This document shows positions 21,028 to 23,772 of a DNA stretch of 23,772 nt, piece after piece (within the stretch, counting starts at the first letter, position 1; every line of letters starts with the position of its first letter). Source of the stretch: Thermoleophilia bacterium (GTDB lineage Bacteria > Actinomycetota > Thermoleophilia > Gaiellales > Gaiellaceae); assembly GCA_014534415.1 (NCBI GenBank), contig JACVRM010000013.1:1-23772 (forward strand), in the 5' to 3' direction. The translations under genes were made by a program, and so were the position numbers. The notes beneath the pieces were generated by a model. It had not been told where the DNA came from. It did not search any database and saw nothing but the letters and a program-made list of their open reading frames with translations.

Positions 21028-22688
21028 TAAGCGTCGGGCGGAACGCCGTAGTACTGGAGCGCGAAGCGGGCGATCTGCGCAAACGCGGGCGCCGCCACGT
21101 CGCCGCCGTAGATGACGTCCTTCGGCTCGTCGACGGCGACCAGGATCACGAACCGCGGCTTGCTGGCCGGAACGATGCCGACGAACGAGGCCACGTAGCG
21201 CGTGCGCGAGTAGCCGCGGCCCTCCGGCTTTGCCGCGGTGCCTGTCTTGCCGGCTACGCGATAGGCGGGCACGGCCGCGAACTTGCCGCTTCCGCGCGTG
21301 ACCACGCCGCGCAGCATCGCGACGAGCTGACGGGCGATGCGCCGCGGCATGACGCGCCTCCGTTCCGGACGCAACGGCCGTGCACGGTCGATCCGCCTGA
21401 CAAGCCGCGGCTGCGTCCAGACGCCGCCGTTCGCGATTGCGCCGTAGGCGGCCGCCATCTGCACGGGCGTGACGCCGATGCCGTGGCCGATCGGCAGCGT
21501 GCCGATCGTCGACCCCGACCAGGTCTCGAGCGGCGGCACGAGTCCCGCCGTCTCGCCGGGGAAGTCGACGCCCGTTCGCCGCCCGAAGCCGAAGCGCCGA
21601 ATCCAGCGGTTCAGCATGTGCGGGCCGAGGCGCTGCGCGAGCGTGATCGCACCCACGTTGGAAGACTCGGCGACGATGTCCGTGACCGTCATGTACTTCG
21701 TCGAGTCTCGGCTCGACTCGGTGATCACGCGGTCTGCGACCTCGATCTCCGGCTCGAGCACGAAGCCGGTCTCGGGGGCCACCAACCGGTGGCTCAGCAC
21801 GGCTGCGACGGTCACGACCTTGAACGTAGAACCCGGCTCGTACGTGTCCGTAACCGCGCGGTTGCGCGTCACCTCCGCGGCCGTCTGGGCGAACCGGTTG
21901 CCGTCGAAGCGCGGCACGGCCGCCATGGCGAGCACGTCGCCGTTCCGCGGGTCGAGCACGATGGCGGTCGCCGCCTGCGCCTGCCAGCGAATAACGGTGC
22001 GCCGCAGCACCCCCTCGGCGCGCGCCTGGAGGTGCCGATCGAGGGTGAGCTGGATGTCGCGTCCCTGGCGCGGCGCCACCGACCGGAGCACGTCGATCGC
22101 GCGCCCGGTCGGCTCCCGGACGATCGTCTGGCTGCCCGGCCGGCCCGCCAGCACGCCGTCGTACTGCCGCTCGACGCCGGCGAGGCCGACGTTGTCGATG
22201 CCCGCGTAGCCGACCACGTGCGCCGCAACCGACGCCTGCGGGTAGCGCCGCCGCTCTTCGGCGTAGAACCCGAGCCCCGGCAGCCGCTGAGCGCGCAGCG
22301 CCGCCGCCCGCTCGCGGTCCGCCTGTCGCGCCACGTAGACGAAGCGCCGGGAGCGGTCGGCAAGCTCCTCGTTCAGCTCCTCGGCATCGACGCCGAGCGT
22401 GCGTGCGGCGGCGAGAGCCGTTTCCCACGGGTTGCGGATGCGCCGCGGGTCGGCGTAGACGGTGGTCGCCTCGGTTCCCATGGCGAGCGGGACACCGGCC
22501 CGGTCGAAGATCGTCCCGCGCCCGGCCGGCAGCGAGACCGTCGCGCGGTGCTGGATCGCAGCGCGCCGCTCGAGCGAGCCGGCCTGGACGCCCTGGAGCC
22601 AGACCGCGCGCCCGAACAACGCCGAGAGCGCGATCCCGAAGACGAGCAGCAGAAGCCTGATCCGCCGGTTGGCGAACTTCGGCTTCAC
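21027..22688 (-). CDS. ftsI: Septal penicillin-binding protein (FtsI / PBP3, class B transpeptidase)
   Basis: 553-residue D,D-transpeptidase that cross-links septal peptidoglycan with FtsW. A short basic cytoplasmic tail is followed by one membrane helix (about 11-28), the dimerisation domain beginning with GRGTIFDRAGVPLA (about 56-69), and the penicillin-binding domain with STFK (287-290, nucleophile S287), SSN (342-344) and KTGT (481-484). It ends soon after the transpeptidase domain; no PASTA repeats are present. GTG at 22688 overlaps the ftsL stop by 4 bp (GTGA). The stop codon touches an inverted repeat ahead of murE. Confidence 0.96.
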   Translation of the reverse strand: MKPKFANRRIRLLLLVFGIALSALFGRAVWLQGVQAGSLERRAAIQHRATVSLPAGRGTIFDRAGVPLAMGTEATTVYADPRRIRNPWETALAAARTLGVDAEELNEELADRSRRFVYVARQADRERAAALRAQRLPGLGFYAEERRRYPQASVAAHVVGYAGIDNVGLAGVERQYDGVLAGRPGSQTIVREPTGRAIDVLRSVAPRQGRDIQLTLDRHLQARAEGVLRRTVIRWQAQAATAIVLDPRNGDVLAMAAVPRFDGNRFAQTAAEVTRNRAVTDTYEPGSTFKVVTVAAVLSHRLVAPETGFVLEPEIEVADRVITESSRDSTKYMTVTDIVAESSNVGAITLAQRLGPHMLNRWIRRFGFGRRTGVDFPGETAGLVPPLETWSGSTIGTLPIGHGIGVTPVQMAAAYGAIANGGVWTQPRLVRRIDRARPLRPERRRVMPRRIARQLVAMLRGVVTRGSGKFAAVPAYRVAGKTGTAAKPEGRGYSRTRYVASFVGIVPASKPRFVILVAVDEPKDVIYGGDVAAPAFAQIARFALQYYGVPPDA

Positions 22689-23053
22689 CGCGCACGCGGC
22701 CCGATCGCGACGAAGCGGGTCGCTGCCGGGTTGACGGCCCGGAAACCACGCCGCCGCGCCTCTGCCCGGATCTGCGCATCCGATGCCGCCCCCGCGACCC
22801 GCGACTCGAGCTCGGCGATCTCGGCGCGCAGCCGCACACGCTCCGCGCCGAGCTGCTCGAGCTGGAGATTGAGACGGAGCACGGCGACGTTGAGCGCGAC
22901 GACGCCCGCGAGGAGCGCGGCGACGGCGGCGATCCAGGCGGCGCCGCCCGCGAGGCGGCGGCGAGGCAGTCCACGCGCCGGCCTCGTTCTCGCCCGGGGC
23001 CGCGTCGGGACCGCGGGCGCTTCCGCACGGGCGATTGGCGCGGCAGTCGTCAC
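22685..23053 (-). CDS. ftsL: Cell division protein FtsL
   Basis: 122-residue bitopic membrane protein. A long Arg/Pro/Ala-rich cytoplasmic tail (1-36) leads to one membrane helix (about 37-55) and a heptad-like coiled coil (about 56-88, LNLQLEQLGAERVRLRAEIAELE), then a short extracytoplasmic tail. FtsL is poorly conserved, so the call rests on topology plus its invariable position between rsmH and ftsI. The GTG start (23053) overlaps the rsmH stop (GTGA) and the stop overlaps the ftsI start (GTGA). Confidence 0.87.
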   Translation of the reverse strand: MTTAAPIARAEAPAVPTRPRARTRPARGLPRRRLAGGAAWIAAVAALLAGVVALNVAVLRLNLQLEQLGAERVRLRAEIAELESRVAGAASDAQIRAEARRRGFRAVNPAATRFVAIGPRAR

Positions 23054-23772
23054 GTCTTCACTGCGGCGCGCAGGCGCGCGGAGCCCGCGCGCGGATTCGC
23101 GGCCAGCTCGCTGGCGCCGGGCCGGATCGGACGGCGCGTGATCGCCCGCAACTCGGGCTCACGGCCGCAGCGGCACACGGGGAAGTCGGGCGGACAGACG
23201 CAGCCGCGCTCCAGGTCGCGGAGGAACCGCTTGACGGCGCGGTCCTCGAGCGAGTGGAAGCTGATTACGGCGAGCCGCCCGCCCGGGCGCAGCAGGTCGA
23301 AGGCGGCTGGGAGCGCGTCCTCGAGCTCGGCCAGCTCGTCGTTCACGGCGATGCGCAGCGCCTGGAAGACGCGCTTCGCGGGATGGCCGTCCCCGAACCG
23401 GGCGGGCGCCGGGATCGCCGACTTGATCGTCTCGACGAGCTCCCCAGTCCGCTCGAACGGGTGCAGGCGCCGGCGGCGGCCGATCGCCCTGGCGATCTGG
23501 CGCGCGTAGCGCTCCTCTCCGTACTGGCGGAAGATGCGCGTCAGCTCGCGCTCGCTCGCCTCGTTGACGAGCTCCCGCGCGGAGACGTCCGCCTGCGGGT
23601 CCATCCGCATGTCGAGCGGCGCGTCGGTCGCATAGGAGAAGCCGCGCTCCGGGCGGTCGATCTGCATGCTCGACACCCCGAGATCGAGCAGGACGGCGTC
23701 CGCGCGGAAGTCGTTGTCCGCGAGCTGTCCAAGCACCACGGATGCTTCCCCGCGGAGGAAGCGTGCCGGTAC
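23050..23772 (-). CDS. rsmH: 16S rRNA m4C1402 methyltransferase (5' end outside window)
   Basis: SAM-dependent enzyme that N4-methylates C1402 of 16S rRNA (formerly MraW). The C-terminal 240 residues are visible; the reading frame continues without a stop to the window edge, so the SAM-binding N-terminus and start are missing. Present: LLDLGVSSMQID, RGFSYATDAPLDMRMD, the family's small helical insert (about EERYARQIARAI), GGRLAVISFHSLEDRAVK, and the C-terminal cysteine pattern CVCPPDFPVCRCGR. First visible gene of the dcw cluster; mraZ would be expected just beyond the window. Confidence 0.95.
   Translation of the reverse strand, partial: VPARFLRGEASVVLGQLADNDFRADAVLLDLGVSSMQIDRPERGFSYATDAPLDMRMDPQADVSARELVNEASERELTRIFRQYGEERYARQIARAIGRRRRLHPFERTGELVETIKSAIPAPARFGDGHPAKRVFQALRIAVNDELAELEDALPAAFDLLRPGGRLAVISFHSLEDRAVKRFLRDLERGCVCPPDFPVCRCGREPELRAITRRPIRPGASELAANPRAGSARLRAAVKT

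Noticed and set aside
19465..23141. Long plus-strand open frames opposite ftsI, murE and other dcw genes
   Set aside because: They are mirror frames of real genes in GC-rich DNA: Arg/His/Asp-rich, no family motifs and no ribosome-binding sites. The same applies to plus-strand frames over gcvPA/gcvPB and gcvT.
1..23772. CRISPR arrays, tRNA/rRNA genes, insertion sequences, prophage or att sites
   Set aside because: No regularly spaced repeats, cloverleaf-like segments, transposase or integrase motifs were seen; composition is even across the window.

Overview
The window is a very GC-rich chromosomal segment from an actinobacterium. I infer a deep-branching member, probably class Thermoleophilia (Gaiellales/Solirubrobacterales-like). 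Reasons: a cell-division and cell-wall (dcw) cluster with no ftsA between ftsQ and ftsZ; a MurE with the DNPR signature of meso-diaminopimelate ligases; a split glycine decarboxylase (GcvPA/GcvPB); frequent GTG and TTG starts; and several genes that look leaderless, with a TANNNT box ending exactly 6 nt before the start codon. The taxonomy is inference; no rRNA or marker search was possible.

Layout. (1) 1-1179, minus: glutamyl-tRNA synthetase (gltX), its C-terminus cut by the window edge. It is divergent, across only 17 bp, from endonuclease IV (nfo, 1197-2123, plus). (2) 2044-2463, minus: a cysteine-rich protein of unknown function whose 3' end overlaps nfo by 80 bp. (3) 2614-3654, plus: a CaxA-type Ca2+/H+ antiporter. 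(4) 3744-4007, minus: an 87-residue two-helix membrane protein. The 284 bases at 4008-4291 hold no gene that I can see, only a 10-bp palindrome and a hairpin. (5) 9612 down to 4292, minus: a compact glycine operon, gcvT-gcvH-gcvPA-gcvPB-ltaE. (6) 23772 down to 9651, minus: the dcw cluster rsmH(partial)-ftsL-ftsI-murE-murF-mraY-murD-ftsW-murG-murC-murB-ftsQ-ftsZ.

How the genes work together. In the dcw cluster MurB, MurC, MurD, MurE and MurF build UDP-MurNAc-pentapeptide, MraY and MurG make lipid I and lipid II, and FtsW and FtsI polymerise and cross-link septal peptidoglycan under FtsL/FtsQ and the FtsZ ring. Most neighbours overlap by 1-4 bp (GTGA, ATGA, TGATG), pointing to translational coupling. 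The breaks are at ftsI/murE, where a 12-bp perfect inverted repeat adjoins a likely leaderless promoter, and at ftsQ/ftsZ, where there is a good TTGACA promoter and repeated hairpin-forming sequence. Behind ftsZ a strong hairpin separates the glycine operon. There threonine aldolase can make glycine, and the T, H and P proteins feed it into 5,10-methylene-tetrahydrofolate. The L-protein is not in the window.

I did not find a new defence, mobile or biosynthetic system; the gene content is mostly housekeeping. The points worth a second look are small-scale: overlapping divergent leaderless promoters (gltX/nfo), the ftsI-murE inverted repeat, the ftsZ leader, a probable CTG start for murD, a 137-bp ftsW/murG overlap, and unusually compact GltX, MurC and MurD proteins.
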